Counted from the first letter of the stretch, positions 49,603 through 58,642 are shown. The stretch: 64,000 bases of DNA from JAAUUE01 sp943370025 (GCA_943370025.1 CALRPI020000001.1:62001-126000), one strand, 5' to 3'. The notes: a model not told the origin generated them from the letters alone. Numbers and translations: made by a program.

Positions 49603-51573
49603 TCATGCCTCACTACGGAGTTTGTCTAGCACAGTGCGGTCTTCGAGGGTGGAAGTGTCTCCGGTGATCTCTTGACCAGATGCCAGCGATCGCAACAAAC
49701 GGCGCATGATTTTCCCTGATCGAGTCTTGGGCAGGGCATCGGTAAAGCGAATTTCTCCCGGACGAGCGATCGCCCCAATTTCTTCTACCACATGCTGCTT
49801 AAGTGTTTTGACTAATTCTTCACTAGCGGCTTGACTGCCATCAAGGGTGACAAAAGCGACAATTTCTTCTCCCTTGATTTCATCAGGTTTCCCCACCACC
49901 GCAGCTTCGGCTACAGAGGGATGGGACACCAAGGCAGATTCAATTTCCATTGTTCCTAGTCGATGCCCCGCCACGCTGATCACATCATCCACCCGACCCA
50001 TGACCCAAAAATAGCCATCCCGGTCTTTGTGCGCTCCATCCCCAGCGAAGTAGATATATTCTCCTGAGGCTGGGCGCAGGTATTCCCAGTAGGTGCGGCG
50101 GAAGCGATCGTCATCCCCAAAGACCGTTCGCATCATCCCGGGCCAAGGATGACGGACGATCAGATAACCCCCGCTTTCATTAGTAACAGATTCCCCCGCC
50201 TGATCCACCACGTCTGCCAAGATGCCGGGGAAGGGCAGAGTGGCGGAACCGGGTTTGGTGGGAATTGCCCCCGGTAGGGCTGTGATCATAATTCCCCCTG
50301 TTTCCGTCTGCCACCAGGTATCGACGATCGGACACTTGCCATTGCCAATAATCCGGTGATACCACATCCACGCTTCAGGATTAATTGGTTCTCCGACTGT
50401 TCCTAATAAACGCAGGGAAGACAGAACCCGTTGCCTAGGCAGATGTTCACCCATTTTCATGAAGGAACGGATCGCTGTGGGGGCAGTGTAGAAAATTGTC
50501 ACCCCATGCTTTTCAATCACCTCCCACATACAGCCCGGATTAGAGGCACGGGGAGCACCTTCATACATCAGGGTGGTGGCACCATTGGAAAGAGGTCCAT
50601 AGACAATGTAGCTATGCCCCGTAATCCAGCCCACATCCGCTGTACACCAATAGACATCGGTATCTTTGAGGTCAAAGATCCACTTGGCAGTCATGTGGGT
50701 GTAGAGATTGTAGCCTGCTGTGGTGTGAACTACGCCCTTGGGTTTGCCGGTGCTGCCGCTGGTGTAGAGGACAAAGAGGATATCTTCGCTGTCCATAGGT
50801 TCTGCTGGACAGTGGGCACTGATGCCCTGTTTCAGGTCATGCCACCAGTGATCTCGCCCTGCTTCCATGGCAATCTTTTGCTTGGTGCGTTCCACCACAA
50901 GGACATCGGTAACGGTGGGCACTTGGTTATGGGCTAAGGCTTTATCTACCTGCTCCTTGAGGGGGACGATCGCATCCTTGCGCCAACCTCCATCGGCGGT
51001 GATCACTACTTTGGCCTTGCCGTCTACTAAGCGATCGCGCAGAGCCTCGGCACTAAAACCGCCAAAAACCACCGTATGGGGCGCACCAATTCTGGCACAG
51101 GCCAGCATGGCGATCGCGGCTTCCGGGATCATCGGCATGTAGATACCCACCAGATCACCTTTTTGCACCCCCAATTGTTTGAGAACATTGGCCATCTGAC
51201 AAACTTCTCGGTGCAGTTGAGCATAGGTCAGAGTCCGAGAATCACCCGGCTCCCCTTCCCAGATCAGGGCGGCTTTGTTTTTGTAGCTGGTGGTCAGATG
51301 GCGATCGAGACAGTTGTGGGAAATATTGATTTTCCCCCCGGCAAACCATTTCGCAAAAGGCGGTTGCCAATCCAACACCGTCTGCCAAGGCTCAAACCAT
51401 TCCAACTCCTTGGCTGCCAGTTCTGCCCAAAATTCCGTAGGGTTGGCTTTAGCTCGATCGTAAATTTCTTGATATGCAGCCAAACTCTTAATCTGGGCTT
51501 GTTCAGAAAACTCAGCAGTAGGAGCAAATAATCGCTTTTCTTGCAAAATAGATTCTATAGTTGACTCATTCAT
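49603..51573 (-). CDS. acs: Acetyl-CoA synthetase
   Basis: A 656-residue ANL-family enzyme that makes acetyl-CoA from acetate, ATP and CoA. The AMP-binding P-loop is LYTSGSTGKPKGVVHT; the A5-type motif is WWQTETGGIMITALPG; the C-terminal lid hinge is GRVDDVISVAGHRLGT; the A10 lysine is in TRSGKIMRRLLR. The length and all core motifs are complete. Acs can be inactivated by acetylation of that Lys in other bacteria; here untested. Confidence 0.97.
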   Translation of the reverse strand: MNESTIESILQEKRLFAPTAEFSEQAQIKSLAAYQEIYDRAKANPTEFWAELAAKELEWFEPWQTVLDWQPPFAKWFAGGKINISHNCLDRHLTTSYKNKAALIWEGEPGDSRTLTYAQLHREVCQMANVLKQLGVQKGDLVGIYMPMIPEAAIAMLACARIGAPHTVVFGGFSAEALRDRLVDGKAKVVITADGGWRKDAIVPLKEQVDKALAHNQVPTVTDVLVVERTKQKIAMEAGRDHWWHDLKQGISAHCPAEPMDSEDILFVLYTSGSTGKPKGVVHTTAGYNLYTHMTAKWIFDLKDTDVYWCTADVGWITGHSYIVYGPLSNGATTLMYEGAPRASNPGCMWEVIEKHGVTIFYTAPTAIRSFMKMGEHLPRQRVLSSLRLLGTVGEPINPEAWMWYHRIIGNGKCPIVDTWWQTETGGIMITALPGAIPTKPGSATLPFPGILADVVDQAGESVTNESGGYLIVRHPWPGMMRTVFGDDDRFRRTYWEYLRPASGEYIYFAGDGAHKDRDGYFWVMGRVDDVISVAGHRLGTMEIESALVSHPSVAEAAVVGKPDEIKGEEIVAFVTLDGSQAASEELVKTLKQHVVEEIGAIARPGEIRFTDALPKTRSGKIMRRLLRSLASGQEITGDTSTLEDRTVLDKLRSEA

Positions 51574-51685
51574 AAAACTTAAGGTATTTTTTATTTTCTA
51601 GGCAAACTTCTTCACTAACTTTATGGATCAAATGGATCAAAATGAAATTTTCCCACAAAATTAGCCTTAAATATATTGATCCTTA

Positions 51686-51767
51686 AGAGGCTATTTATAA
51701 AGTCTGATTTTGCGCCCCCGCCGGGGGCGCAAAATCAGACTTTATAGCCACTTTATAAATGACCTCT
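51686..51767. mobile_element. MITE-like element, family 2 (copy d)
   Basis: AGAGGCTATTTATAAAGTC at the left and CTTTATAAATGACCTCT at the right, with GTCTGATTTTGCGCCCCC and its reverse complement forming the long central hairpin. It has the same hairpin arms as copy c at 30465, but opposite orientation. Confidence 0.85.
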
Positions 51768-51910
51768 AATCCTTTACATGAAAAGTGCTGTATTAGGGTT
51801 ATGAAACGATTAATACAAATGAGATACACCCGATACTTGATATCTAAGATAAGATGTATTTATCACAATTTGCATTTTGTAGAAAACTTGATCTGTCGCA
51901 ATCATAAATA

Positions 51911-51951
51911 GTTTGAGAGAGACGCACCCGTGGGGTGCGTCTCTCTCAAAC
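51911..51951. repeat. Perfect 19-bp hairpin with GCACCC core
   Basis: GTTTGAGAGAGACGCACCC, loop GTG, and the exact reverse complement. The outer part GTTTGAGAG is shared with the family-1 hairpin and the GCACCC core with those at 47233 and 52006. Confidence 0.85.
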
Positions 51952-52005
51952 CTCAAAAATCCACAAATGATTTAGAGTCGCTGTAGCTGTCCTATTTGAG
52001 TTTAG

Positions 52006-52032
52006 AATGGCGCACCCTTTGGGTGCGCCATT
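52006..52032. repeat. Perfect 12-bp hairpin with GCACCC core
   Basis: AATGGCGCACCC, loop TTT, and the exact reverse complement. Flanking phrase AAACCATTTACAG also occurs inverted next to the 47233 hairpin, suggesting a shared element. Confidence 0.8.
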
Positions 52033-52240
52033 AAACCATTTACAGTTTGTAAATCAATTAGGAGAGCTATATATCAAAACCTAGTTAATAAAAACCTTAA
52101 GGATTTGTCAGGGGATGCAATTACTATTGTCGAATAAGGTAGATATTTTTCTTGGTGGATCATGGCAAGTCATAGGAAATTGTGTCAAATTATGACTAAC
52201 ACTCAAAAAATAGGGATTAGCTCCCTCTAATCTATTGCAT

Positions 52241-52615
52241 ATGTACAAAAAAATCCGTTCCTTGTTAGTTGCTGCCTGTTTATTGCCCACCGCCCTGATG
52301 TCCCCTGCTTCTCTGGCGGCTGGCTCCCTAGAACCAGCTAATTCTAGCCCGGCTACTGCCCCGACCCATCTTGCTCAGAATACCTATCCCCCAGAACTAG
52401 TCACGGTATATATGGATGCCTGTGTTGGTAGTGCCTCGAACGTTAATATTTCTAGAGAGATGGCAACGAATTATTGCCGTTGTTCGATCGATCGCATCCA
52501 AGGCACCTATACCTTGGAGAAATTTTTGGAACTAGTCCAGAGTGCATCCCCGGGAACCCTGCCTCCAGAGCTAGAAACCATTGCCTCTGCTTGTGTTACT
52601 AATATTTTGAACTAA
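52241..52615 (+). CDS. Secreted small hypothetical protein
   Basis: A 124-residue exported protein. Start ATG at 52241 is preferred over the TTG at 52235. A signal peptide (KKIRSLLVAACLLPTALMSPASLAAG) is followed by a Ser/Ala/Pro linker and a domain with four Cys (DACVGS, NYCRCSID, ASACV). The Cys spacing is typical of a disulfide-bonded periplasmic fold. A MATNYC motif and the RIQ...LEKFLELV helix resemble cyanobacterial periplasmic hypothetical proteins. It lies 21 bases before the CBS-PAS gene. Confidence 0.8.
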   Translation: MYKKIRSLLVAACLLPTALMSPASLAAGSLEPANSSPATAPTHLAQNTYPPELVTVYMDACVGSASNVNISREMATNYCRCSIDRIQGTYTLEKFLELVQSASPGTLPPELETIASACVTNILN

Positions 52616-52636
52616 TTCCTGTACTATTCCTGCACT

Positions 52637-54181
52637 ATGGAAACAGAAATTCCTAGGGGTCTAACTTCTGCCATCGATCGCCACCCGCTGATTACTACTC
52701 CAGATACCTTAATGCCAGAGGCGATCGCCCTCATGAGCCAAGTTAGGTATGGCTGTATTTTGGTGGTGGCGGCAAGGGAAGGGGTCAAGTTTCCCCTAGG
52801 AATTTTGACAGAACAGGATGTGGTGAGCCTAATCGCAGCTCAATCTGACTTGAGCGACCTGCCAATTTCTGGCGTAATGAATCGGCAACTGATTACTGTT
52901 CAGGAGGAGCAAGCCGAAGACATTATGGTGCTTACCCATCTACTGCGGAAATATAAAAATCGTCATTTCCCAGTAGTTAGCGATCGAGGTGATTTAATTG
53001 GCTTAGTTACACCCCAATCGATTCGCAATCTTCTGAAGCCTGTTGATTTGTTTCGCTTAAAGCAGGTTCAAGAAGCAATGTCAGAATTAGTAATTCATAC
53101 TTCGATCGACACAAGTTTGCTAGAAGTAATTCAACTCATGAGCCAACAAAATAGTAATTGTGTTGTGATTACTCATGGCAATAGAACCAAGAAAGATAGA
53201 ATCGAAGTAAATAGAATTACAGAAAATAAAAAAATTGCTGAAAAGAACCCATTAATCCCCGTGGGAATCATTACCGAGTGGGATATTCTCCAATTTTACC
53301 GCCGGGGTTTAGACCTAGCCAAAACTACTGCTGGTCTGGTGATGAGTACACCTTTGATGTTGGTTCAGCTAACCGATTCCATGTGGACAGCCCATCAGAT
53401 TATGCAACGTTTGGGGGTCAGAAGACTGGTAGTTAGTAATGCAGAAGGAGAGTTAGCAGGAGTAATTACCCATGCCAGCATTTTGGCAGAAGTAGACCCT
53501 CTAGAGATTCATCAAACGGTTGCGACTATCAAGCACTTAGTCAATGAGCAAACTATCCGACTGACTGCGATTAATAGTCAGTTAACTACTGAAATTAATG
53601 AGTGGAAACTCCTAGAAAAAAAACTAGCCAGCTCTGAAAATCAGCTTCGTACTATTGTGGAGGTAATCACCGATATCATCTTGACAATTAACTTAAAAAA
53701 CGATCAATTAGGGAGTATTGATATTGCTCCGGTCAATGAAAAATTGGAAGATGAGTATCGCTTGGCGATCATCGATGAAACTATTCGGACTTTCTTTTAT
53801 GGGGAGGTGGATTGGTTACGACGGGTGCGCCGAGTCCTAACAACCGCAACTAATGAGCAATTTGATTATTCCCTAGAAATCAATGGGCAGAATGTTTGGT
53901 TTAATGTAAATGTTTCTCCTATTTCTCAAGATTCCGCAGTTTGGATCGCACGGGATATTAGCAAACAGCAATCTGTACTTAGTAAATGCCGGGCTGCGGA
54001 AATTGCCCTGAGTCAGCTCTATCAAATTCATGTCGATCTTGCCCAAACTCTTGCAGAAATACAGCAGACAAAGGAGTCAACGCAAATGTCTGCCTATGAG
54101 CAAACCCAAGAACAAAAACTTCTCAACCTGATTAACCATGGATTGTACTTTTCCCAGCATTTCTCTAGCGAGAGTCCTTAG
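52637..54181 (+). CDS. Four-CBS protein with C-terminal PAS-like domain
   Basis: A 514-residue protein. Two CBS pairs fill residues about 1-130 and 140-290; typical phrases are PLGILTEQDVVSLIAAQ, LIGLVTPQSIRNLL, PVGIITEWDILQFYRRG and LAGVITHASILAEV. They probably bind adenine nucleotides. A coiled coil (about 295-340) leads to a PAS-like domain (about 335-450; VNVSPISQDSAVWIARDIS). The C-terminus is a helical tail with no kinase, cyclase or effector domain, so it may act through partner proteins. It stands upstream of the hybrid-kinase operon on the same strand. Confidence 0.88.
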   Translation: METEIPRGLTSAIDRHPLITTPDTLMPEAIALMSQVRYGCILVVAAREGVKFPLGILTEQDVVSLIAAQSDLSDLPISGVMNRQLITVQEEQAEDIMVLTHLLRKYKNRHFPVVSDRGDLIGLVTPQSIRNLLKPVDLFRLKQVQEAMSELVIHTSIDTSLLEVIQLMSQQNSNCVVITHGNRTKKDRIEVNRITENKKIAEKNPLIPVGIITEWDILQFYRRGLDLAKTTAGLVMSTPLMLVQLTDSMWTAHQIMQRLGVRRLVVSNAEGELAGVITHASILAEVDPLEIHQTVATIKHLVNEQTIRLTAINSQLTTEINEWKLLEKKLASSENQLRTIVEVITDIILTINLKNDQLGSIDIAPVNEKLEDEYRLAIIDETIRTFFYGEVDWLRRVRRVLTTATNEQFDYSLEINGQNVWFNVNVSPISQDSAVWIARDISKQQSVLSKCRAAEIALSQLYQIHVDLAQTLAEIQQTKESTQMSAYEQTQEQKLLNLINHGLYFSQHFSSESP

Positions 54182-54189
54182 GAAGAGTT

Positions 54190-54228
54190 ATGGCATGGAT
54201 TTCAACTGAATTATCTAATGAACTATTA
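54190..54228 (+). pseudogene. Possible remnant: start of a small gene cut by elements
   Basis: A frame from ATG at 54190 (preceded by GGAAGAG) reads MAWISTELSNELL before it enters a family-2 element. After both adjacent elements (past 54471) the sequence TATGATCATGAATGGGAAG reads YDHEWEDWQEMIGCQKS and then stops. The two pieces could be one small gene split by insertion of tandem elements. This is speculative; there is no family match to support it. Confidence 0.25.
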
Positions 54229-54308
54229 GAGGCTATTTATAAAGTCTGATTTTGCAACCCCGGAGGGGCACAAAATCAGACCCTCTAGCAACTTTATAAA
54301 TGGCTTCC
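54228..54308. mobile_element. MITE-like element, family 2 (copy e)
   Basis: AGAGGCTATTTATAAAGTC at the left and ACTTTATAAATGGCTTCCT at the right. The hairpin arms begin TGATTTTGC and are shorter and less GC-rich than in copies c and d. It abuts the next element directly. Confidence 0.75.
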
Positions 54309-54471
54309 TACAGCAGTTGGTATCCAAATAAACTATGCCGCAATTTTTGCCACAATCTTTAAACTGTTACAGTGCTTTGCGCTTTAAAAGAACCAAAGTT
54401 TTTATTGAGAGCCGCGCTCCGCGCGGCTCTCAATAAAAACTTTGTACCCCATCCACTTGAAAAGTGCTATA
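54309..54471. mobile_element. Inverted-repeat element related to family 1
   Basis: Begins TACAGCAGTT and ends AAAAGTGCTATA, so its ends match the family-1 terminal repeats. The interior is different: it is dominated by a perfect 24-bp stem (54394-54417 with 54421-54444; core GAGCCGCGCTCCGCGCGGCTC). It probably belongs to the same end-type family with another cargo. Confidence 0.7.
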
Positions 54472-54655
54472 TGATCATGAATGGGAAGATTGGCAAGAAA
54501 TGATTGGATGCCAGAAATCTTGACTTGGTGTCACTAAGATTAATTAATATAAAATATTCCTATAGCAATCCTAAATCATGTGCTAACTCCAGTGGGTTGA
54601 AAGAGTAAGCCTAGAGAGAGATTTACAGCTTAGTACAACAGATTGGTACAGATAA
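54472..54655. other. Leader region of the hybrid-kinase operon
   Basis: No gene apart from the possible remnant noted at 54190. An ATAGCAATCCTAAAT phrase at 54564 recurs at 20866, 21053 and 21728. The promoter of the signalling operon should be here, but I could not define it. Confidence 0.4.
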
Positions 54656-54703
54656 ATGAGTGGCAGAGAACAAATTCTGAATTTTATAGATCAGCGCAGA
54701 TAA
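54656..54703 (+). CDS. Leader ORF abutting the hybrid kinase
   Basis: A 15-residue frame (MSGREQILNFIDQRR) whose TAA at 54701-54703 is directly followed by the kinase ATG at 54704. Both starts share the context CAGATAAATGAG and a following CAAATTCTGA, so the leader appears to be a duplicate of the kinase's own start region. It may regulate initiation by termination-reinitiation, or simply be a relic of a tandem duplication. Confidence 0.45.
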   Translation: MSGREQILNFIDQRR

Positions 54704-57700
54704 ATGAGCAGCAAAAAGCAAATTCTGATTATTGACAACCAATCTAATACCCTAAATTTTCTAGTTTCTCTTTTGGAAAAGGAAAGTTATCGGGTTCAGA
54801 GGGTAAATTCTGGACAATTGGGCTTGGAAATAGCCGATGAGTCTTCCCCAGATTTGATTTTGGTTGATTTATTTATGCCGGATATCAATGGTTATGATAT
54901 TTGTAATAGGTTGAAGCGATCGACCACCACCAAAGATATTCCGGTTATTTTTATCAGCTTTCTGGATGATCCTGAGCAGAAGGTAAAGGCTTTTCAGTAC
55001 GGAGCGGTGGATTATATTCAACAACCCTGCCGAGATGAGGAAGTTGTGGCTAGAATTAGCCATCAAATTACTATTCATCAGCTCCAGCAGCAACTAAAAA
55101 TCCAAAATCGATCCCTAGAAAAAGAGATTGCCATTCGCCAGATTACAGAGAATGCTCTGAAGGAAAGCGAGGAAAAGTATCGGGTTTTGGTAGAGTCTTC
55201 CCAAGATATCATCTGGACTACAGATAATGAGGGTATCTACACCTACGTTAGTCCCGCAGCGCGGAGAATTTATGGTTATACGCCGGAAGAAATGGTGGGG
55301 AGGTCGTGGCGAGAATTTCTATCACCGACAGCACCCGATCGCGAGGTGGTGGCTGTTGATGGTCTGGATAATCAAAACAATAACTTGATGCAATGGGAGG
55401 GGGCGCGCCTAACGAAGGATGGGCGAGTAGTTTCCATCTTGATTAATGCTGTGCCTTTGGTAGGTGAACAGGGGCAGATGGTGGGGGTAACGGGAACCTA
55501 CACAGATGTTACCGCCCTGAAGCAGGCTGAAGAATCAACTAAGCTGCTATTAGCTGCGACTCAAGCGATTAGTTGTGCCCCAGATGTGGATGCGGCTTTG
55601 GGGGAGATTCTCCGGTTGATTACGCAGGCGATCGATTGGGATATGGGAGAAGCTTGGATACCGAGGGATGCCAATACGGATGATTTAGAAGCAGGAACTT
55701 TAGAATATCGGGCTGATTGGTATCGAGATGAAGAAAATTTTCGAGAGTTTCGCCAGTTTAGCCGCCAAACGAAGTTTGGTTTTGGGGTGGCGGTGCCGGG
55801 GACAATTTGGGCAACCCAAAAGCCGATCTGGATTGAGGATTTTACTAAGGACGATCAAGAGATTTTCCATCGTTCTGTCATCAGCGATGGCTGTGGCTTG
55901 AGGGCAATCTTTGGCTTGCCAATTGTCCATGGAGGCAAGGTTTTAGCTGTGATTAATTTTGCCCGGCGGCTTCCTAGCCCAAGGGATGCCCATTTATTAG
56001 ATTTGGTGGGAGCGGTGGCTAGTCAAATGGGGATCATGATTGCCCAGAAGATGGCGGAGGAATCCCTGCGCCGGAATGAGGCGGAGTTGCGGGCGTTGTT
56101 TGCGGCGATGCAGGATGTGGTATTGGTGCGCGATCGCACAGGACGTTGTATTAAAATTGCCCCCACTAACCCAGTTAATCTCTACAAACCTGCCAACCAG
56201 ATGCTGGGGTCTACTCTGCACCAAGTCCTACCCCTTGCGATCGCAGACCGAATTTTAGCTGCCATTCAGCAAGTGCTGGCGACCAACCAAGCGCTGAAGA
56301 TCGAATATGACCTGTGGATAAACGACCGACAGGTCTGGTTTGACAGTACCATTTCGCCCTTAGATGAAAATTCGGTGATTTTGGTGGGGCGGAATATTAG
56401 CGATCGCAAACAGGCAGAAGCAATCCTCCAAGAAACAGCCCACCGCGATCGAGCTTTAACCACCGCCATCCAACGCATTCGCCAGAGTTTGGATCTAGAG
56501 ACGATCTTCAACTCCACAGTGCAGGAATTGCGGCAGGTAATTAGGTGCGATCGGGTCTTGATCTATCGTTTTAATCACGACTGGAGTGGCAAGTTTGTTG
56601 CAGAATCGATCAATCCAGAATGGGTCTCCTTGGTGCAGGCACAAAAACAGGATCGAGACCTGACTAAAAATTCCTTAGGAATCGATGATTGTGTCGTCCT
56701 CAGAATGCAATCAGACGTGCAGGATACCCATCTCCAAGATACCGAAGGAGGAGCTTACCGTAGGGGAGTCAGCTATTTAGCGGTGGAAGATATCCACACT
56801 CAGGGATTTTCTGAATGCTATGTAAATTTGCTAGAAAAATTCCAAGCTAGGGCTTATCTGACAGTGCCAATTTTCTTGGGCGATCGCCTCTGGGGACTAT
56901 TGGGCAGCTATGAAAACGCTGCCCCCCGGTCTTGGAAGGTGCAAGAAGTAAACACAGTCCTACAAATTAGCTTGCAATTAGGAGTCGCTCTCCAACAGGC
57001 AGAACTCCTGCAACAGACCCAACAACAAGCCGCCGACCTCCGCCAGGCTGTCGTCGCCGCCGATGCAGCTAACCGAGCTAAGAGTGAATTTCTGGCAAAT
57101 ATGAGCCATGAACTACGGACTCCCCTCAATGCTATTTTGGGTTTCACCCAAATCATGAGTAGCGACATTACTAGCAAGAACCAAGGCGAGCACGCTCTAT
57201 CCGCTGAATATCAACAATACATCCAAATTATCAACCGAGCCGGCAGCCATCTATTAGACTTAATCAATGACGTGTTGGAGATGTCCAAAATTGAGGCGGG
57301 AAAATCTGCCCTCAGCCCCAATGCTTTTAATCTCAAAGATATGTTGGCTAACATAGAAGCCATGTTTCGCCTCAAAGCCAAGGATAAAGGTCTAGACCTG
57401 ATTTTTAACTCAGCCGCAGATTTACCAGAATTTGTGATTACTGATGAGAGTAAGCTCCGCCAAGTATTAATTAATTTGTTAGGGAATGCCATTAAATTTA
57501 CGGAGCAAGGACGAGTCAGCCTTGATGTTACCCATAGCTACATTGCCTTGCCAGATAACGCCAATAACGCCGTCAATAAAACCACCGATGCCGCTCCTCT
57601 AGATAGCAACCCAGAGAATAACTCCAATATTACCAAATCTCTACCGCTAGAAATTCGGTTGTTTTTTGATATTGCCGATACGGGTTTAGGCATTACTCCA

Positions 57701-58639
57701 GAGGAAATGCCCCTATTATTTCAGGTGTTCCGTCAGACTGCCACTGGTCATAAATCTCAGCAAGGTACGGGCTTGGGGCTACCCATTAGTCGCCAGTATG
57801 TGCAGATGTTGGGGGGAGATATTGTGGTGCAGAGTTCTCCCCAAGGTAGCTGTTTTAGTTTTGCGATCGATGCCACTTTAACTGATGCCTGTTTTGAAGA
57901 CTCCATCCCACTTCAGGGAGAAGTCTTGGGACTAGCTCCGGGACAGGATGCCTATCGGATTTTGATCGTTGATGATGTGCCCGAAAATCGACTCCTCGTA
58001 GCCAAAATCCTCGACAAGGTTGGTTTTGCTGTAGCCGAGGCAGAAAATGGCTTGCAGGCAGTTGGTCTTTGGCAGTCGTGGCATCCCCACCTAATTTTGA
58101 TGGATATTCGGATGCCAGTCCTTGATGGTTACGGCGCAGCTAGGGCAATTCGTGACTTAGAGCAGGAAATTAACCAATCTCCAGCCATCAGTTCCCCAAA
58201 AACCATTATCATTGCTCTCACTGCTAGTGCTTTCCAAGAGCAGAAGCAAGTTATTTTGGCGGCTGGTTGTGATGATATTATTATTAAACCATTACAATCT
58301 GACGTACTCCTGAATAAAATAGCTCAATATCTAAAAGTAGAATACATATATCAATATTCTTCAGTGGGAGTCGTCAACCAAAATACTTCTAATTCTCAAG
58401 AAGTAGACCTCGCCCAACTACAGATTCTCCTTAGGCAACAACCTGCTGCATGGCTAGCAAAAATACAGCAAGCTGCTGTCCAAGGAAATGATCAACTAAT
58501 TGTGCAATTGGTGCAGCAAATTCCTGTAGAACAGGAAACTACGGGGTTTTCTCAACATGAAGAACTGGCTATTACTCTTAGTAATTTAGCTCAGAACTTT
58601 CAGTTTGAAAAAATCATTGAAATTATCCACCAGGTCTAG
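54704..58639 (+). CDS. Hybrid histidine kinase with REC-PAS-GAF-PAS-GAF-HK-REC layout
   Basis: A 1311-residue cytosolic sensor. Domains in order: REC1 (about 6-122, D55), coiled coil, PAS (about 155-275), GAF (about 290-445), PAS-like (about 455-570), a second GAF (about 590-755), HisKA with H802 (NMSHELRTPLN), HATPase (INLLGNAIKF, DTGLGI, GTGLGLPIS) and REC2 (about 1085-1205, D1134). The second GAF is of the cyanobacteriochrome type: AYRRGVSYLAVEDIHTQGF then SECY, with C705 at the canonical bilin-binding position, though the next residue is Tyr, not the usual His. REC1 has lost the first Asp pair (IIDN) and its Lys (DYIQQPC). The C-terminal 100 residues look like a degenerate Hpt-like tail. 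Confidence 0.92.
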   Translation: MSSKKQILIIDNQSNTLNFLVSLLEKESYRVQRVNSGQLGLEIADESSPDLILVDLFMPDINGYDICNRLKRSTTTKDIPVIFISFLDDPEQKVKAFQYGAVDYIQQPCRDEEVVARISHQITIHQLQQQLKIQNRSLEKEIAIRQITENALKESEEKYRVLVESSQDIIWTTDNEGIYTYVSPAARRIYGYTPEEMVGRSWREFLSPTAPDREVVAVDGLDNQNNNLMQWEGARLTKDGRVVSILINAVPLVGEQGQMVGVTGTYTDVTALKQAEESTKLLLAATQAISCAPDVDAALGEILRLITQAIDWDMGEAWIPRDANTDDLEAGTLEYRADWYRDEENFREFRQFSRQTKFGFGVAVPGTIWATQKPIWIEDFTKDDQEIFHRSVISDGCGLRAIFGLPIVHGGKVLAVINFARRLPSPRDAHLLDLVGAVASQMGIMIAQKMAEESLRRNEAELRALFAAMQDVVLVRDRTGRCIKIAPTNPVNLYKPANQMLGSTLHQVLPLAIADRILAAIQQVLATNQALKIEYDLWINDRQVWFDSTISPLDENSVILVGRNISDRKQAEAILQETAHRDRALTTAIQRIRQSLDLETIFNSTVQELRQVIRCDRVLIYRFNHDWSGKFVAESINPEWVSLVQAQKQDRDLTKNSLGIDDCVVLRMQSDVQDTHLQDTEGGAYRRGVSYLAVEDIHTQGFSECYVNLLEKFQARAYLTVPIFLGDRLWGLLGSYENAAPRSWKVQEVNTVLQISLQLGVALQQAELLQQTQQQAADLRQAVVAADAANRAKSEFLANMSHELRTPLNAILGFTQIMSSDITSKNQGEHALSAEYQQYIQIINRAGSHLLDLINDVLEMSKIEAGKSALSPNAFNLKDMLANIEAMFRLKAKDKGLDLIFNSAADLPEFVITDESKLRQVLINLLGNAIKFTEQGRVSLDVTHSYIALPDNANNAVNKTTDAAPLDSNPENNSNITKSLPLEIRLFFDIADTGLGITPEEMPLLFQVFRQTATGHKSQQGTGLGLPISRQYVQMLGGDIVVQSSPQGSCFSFAIDATLTDACFEDSIPLQGEVLGLAPGQDAYRILIVDDVPENRLLVAKILDKVGFAVAEAENGLQAVGLWQSWHPHLILMDIRMPVLDGYGAARAIRDLEQEINQSPAISSPKTIIIALTASAFQEQKQVILAAGCDDIIIKPLQSDVLLNKIAQYLKVEYIYQYSSVGVVNQNTSNSQEVDLAQLQILLRQQPAAWLAKIQQAAVQGNDQLIVQLVQQIPVEQETTGFSQHEELAITLSNLAQNFQFEKIIEIIHQV

Positions 58640-58642
58640 ATT

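Larger units (their letters stand above)
51574..52240. other. 667-bp repeat-rich gap upstream of acs and the 52241 gene
   Basis: Contains one family-2 element (51686-51767), a short tract with the AAAGTGCTGTA end motif (51781-51793) that looks like a decayed family-1 end, a 19-bp perfect hairpin at 51911-51951 and a 12-bp hairpin at 52006-52032. No convincing ORF. Promoters for the divergent genes must lie here, but I could not place them. Confidence 0.7.

Noticed and set aside
49402..49629. A 75-codon plus-strand frame between the cyclase and acs genes
   Set aside because: It is made of repeat sequence (including the AGCGAAGTCGAACC motif) and overlaps the end of acs. No protein-like features.
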